From an uncultured Actinomyces sp. (lineage in GTDB: Bacteria > Actinomycetota > Actinomycetes > Actinomycetales > Actinomycetaceae): 5,751 nt of DNA. Below the pieces are notes generated by a model that was given only the letters and a program-made list of their open reading frames with translations, was not told where the DNA came from and ran no database searches. Position numbers and translations under genes: made by a program. This document shows, one piece after another, positions 4,886-5,751 of the stretch (its first letter is position 1; every line of letters starts with the position of its first letter). The stretch covers positions 1 to 5,751 of the forward strand of contig CABKMZ010000114.1 of the NCBI GenBank assembly GCA_902373545.1, in the 5' to 3' direction.

Positions 4886-5751
4886 ATGCCCAGCGTGATT
4901 GCCTACGGATGCGACGACGCCACCACCCAGTTCCACCCCCTCCAGATCGACATTCGCGAGCCTGGCGAGGGCGACATCTACTTCGACGTCGCCTACGCGG
5001 GCATCTGCCACTCCGACATCCACTCCGCGCGCGGCGAGTGGGGTCCCGTCGCCTACCCGCTGGTGCCCGGCCACGAGTTCGTCGGCACCGTCGCCAAGGT
5101 CGGCCCCGGCGTCACCACCTTCAAGGTGGGGGACCGCGTGGGCGTGGGCTGCATGGTCGGCTCGTGCGGCACGTGTGAGATGTGCGAATCCGACTACGAG
5201 CAGTGGTGCACCTCGACGCCTGGCACCCTGTGGACCTACCGCGCCGACGCCGAGGGCAACCCGACGACCGGCGGCTACTCACGCGGCTTCACCGTGCGTG
5301 AGGACTTCGCGCTGCATATCCCCTCTGAGCTGGATTTTGCTGCCTGCGCCCCCCTGTTGTGCGCCGGCATCACCACCTATTCGCCGCTCAAGCATTACAA
5401 CGTGGGCCCCGGATCGCGCGTCGCGATCCTCGGTATGGGTGGCCTCGGACATGTGGGCGTGCAGATCGCTAAGGCCATGGGCGCGGACGTGTCCGTCATC
5501 TCTCATGGACGTTCCAAGGAGGCCGACGCACGCCACTTCGGTGCTGACCATTTCTACGCCACCAGCGAGGAGGGCGTGCTCGAGTCCCTGCGCGGTACCT
5601 TCGACCTGATCCTGTGCACCGTGTCCGCCGAGGGCCTGGACTACGCAGGCTACATGGCCGCCCTGCGTCCCTACGGCGTCTTCGTCGACGTGGGCCTGCC
5701 CTCCGAGCCCGTCTCCCTGCCGCTGCGCGCCTTCGTCAACGGCGGCAAGTC
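4886..5751 (+). CDS. Zinc-dependent alcohol dehydrogenase / aldehyde reductase, 3' end missing
   Basis: A cytoplasmic medium-chain dehydrogenase of the cinnamyl-alcohol-dehydrogenase (YahK-like) group, interconverting aldehydes and alcohols with NAD(P)H. The first 288 codons are visible with no stop before the right edge; relatives are about 350 residues, so some 60 are missing. Catalytic zinc ligands are Cys41 (GICHSDIH), His63 with Glu64 (PGHEFVG) and Cys159 (PLLCAGITTY). Structural zinc is held by Cys94, Cys97, Cys100 and Cys108. The Rossmann motif is GMGGLG (183-188). After the second beta strand the sequence is ISHGRSK with no acidic residue, and Arg209/Lys211 could contact a 2'-phosphate, so NADPH use is likely (inference). 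The ATG at 4886 has AAAGGAG 5 nt upstream. Natural substrate unknown; enzymes of this group are often broad aldehyde reductases. Its position downstream of the tRNA terminator suggests an independent unit. Confidence 0.95.
   Translation, partial: MPSVIAYGCDDATTQFHPLQIDIREPGEGDIYFDVAYAGICHSDIHSARGEWGPVAYPLVPGHEFVGTVAKVGPGVTTFKVGDRVGVGCMVGSCGTCEMCESDYEQWCTSTPGTLWTYRADAEGNPTTGGYSRGFTVREDFALHIPSELDFAACAPLLCAGITTYSPLKHYNVGPGSRVAILGMGGLGHVGVQIAKAMGADVSVISHGRSKEADARHFGADHFYATSEEGVLESLRGTFDLILCTVSAEGLDYAGYMAALRPYGVFVDVGLPSEPVSLPLRAFVNGGK

Noticed and set aside
4739..5074. Minus-strand open frame across tRNA-His whose product ends in a TGLEPATSWTTTR-type sequence
   Set aside because: This is antisense to the tRNA and to the dehydrogenase 5' end. 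Similar peptides arise whenever conserved tRNA genes are translated on the wrong strand, so it is a known type of spurious prediction.
4899..5609. Arg/Pro/Ser-rich plus-strand open frame overlapping the dehydrogenase
   Set aside because: Wrong-frame shadow: the frame starting at 4886 encodes all zinc ligands and the nucleotide-binding motif and stays open to the window edge.

Overview
This GC-rich window carries ordinary high-GC Gram-positive (Actinobacteria) chromosome. The plsC-like / gpsA / ddl gene order is one I associate with Actinobacteria. The protein style and the TANNNT-type -10 boxes fit Actinomycetaceae (Actinomyces/Schaalia-like), but that family assignment is an inference. No mobile element, CRISPR array, phage gene or rRNA is visible.

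Layout, left to right. (1) Positions 1-698, plus strand: a PlsC-family acyltransferase whose first residues lie outside the window. (2) Positions 695-1357, minus strand: a lipoprotein with a C-terminal AMIN-like domain and a TTG start; its stop codon overlaps that of the acyltransferase by 4 bp. (3) A 64-bp divergent promoter region. (4) gpsA, 1422-2441. (5) ddl, 2491-3627, probably translated from a leaderless mRNA. (6) A GC-rich hairpin, 3632-3672. (7) Positions 3719-4636: a DcsG/RimK-like ATP-grasp ligase of unknown substrate. (8) A 73-bp block of nested inverted repeats, 4647-4719, that also holds the likely tRNA promoter. (9) tRNA-His(GTG) with encoded G-1 and CCA, followed by a strong intrinsic terminator. 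(10) From 4886 past the right edge: a zinc-dependent alcohol dehydrogenase / aldehyde reductase of the cinnamyl-alcohol-dehydrogenase (YahK-like) group. This reading frame is open at the right edge, so a search requiring a stop codon would miss it.

How the genes fit together: GpsA makes sn-glycerol 3-phosphate, and PlsC-family enzymes acylate lysophosphatidate, so these two serve phospholipid synthesis. Ddl makes D-Ala-D-Ala for peptidoglycan. The lipoprotein would sit on the outer face of the membrane, and AMIN-type domains are linked to cell-envelope targeting. The first half of the window is therefore an envelope-building cluster. The second ATP-grasp ligase, directly downstream of ddl, is the least understood gene here. 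The tRNA and the dehydrogenase appear to be separate transcription units.

I see no clearly new multi-gene system. The best leads are the nested dyad element in front of tRNA-His and the uncharacterised ATP-grasp ligase beside ddl.
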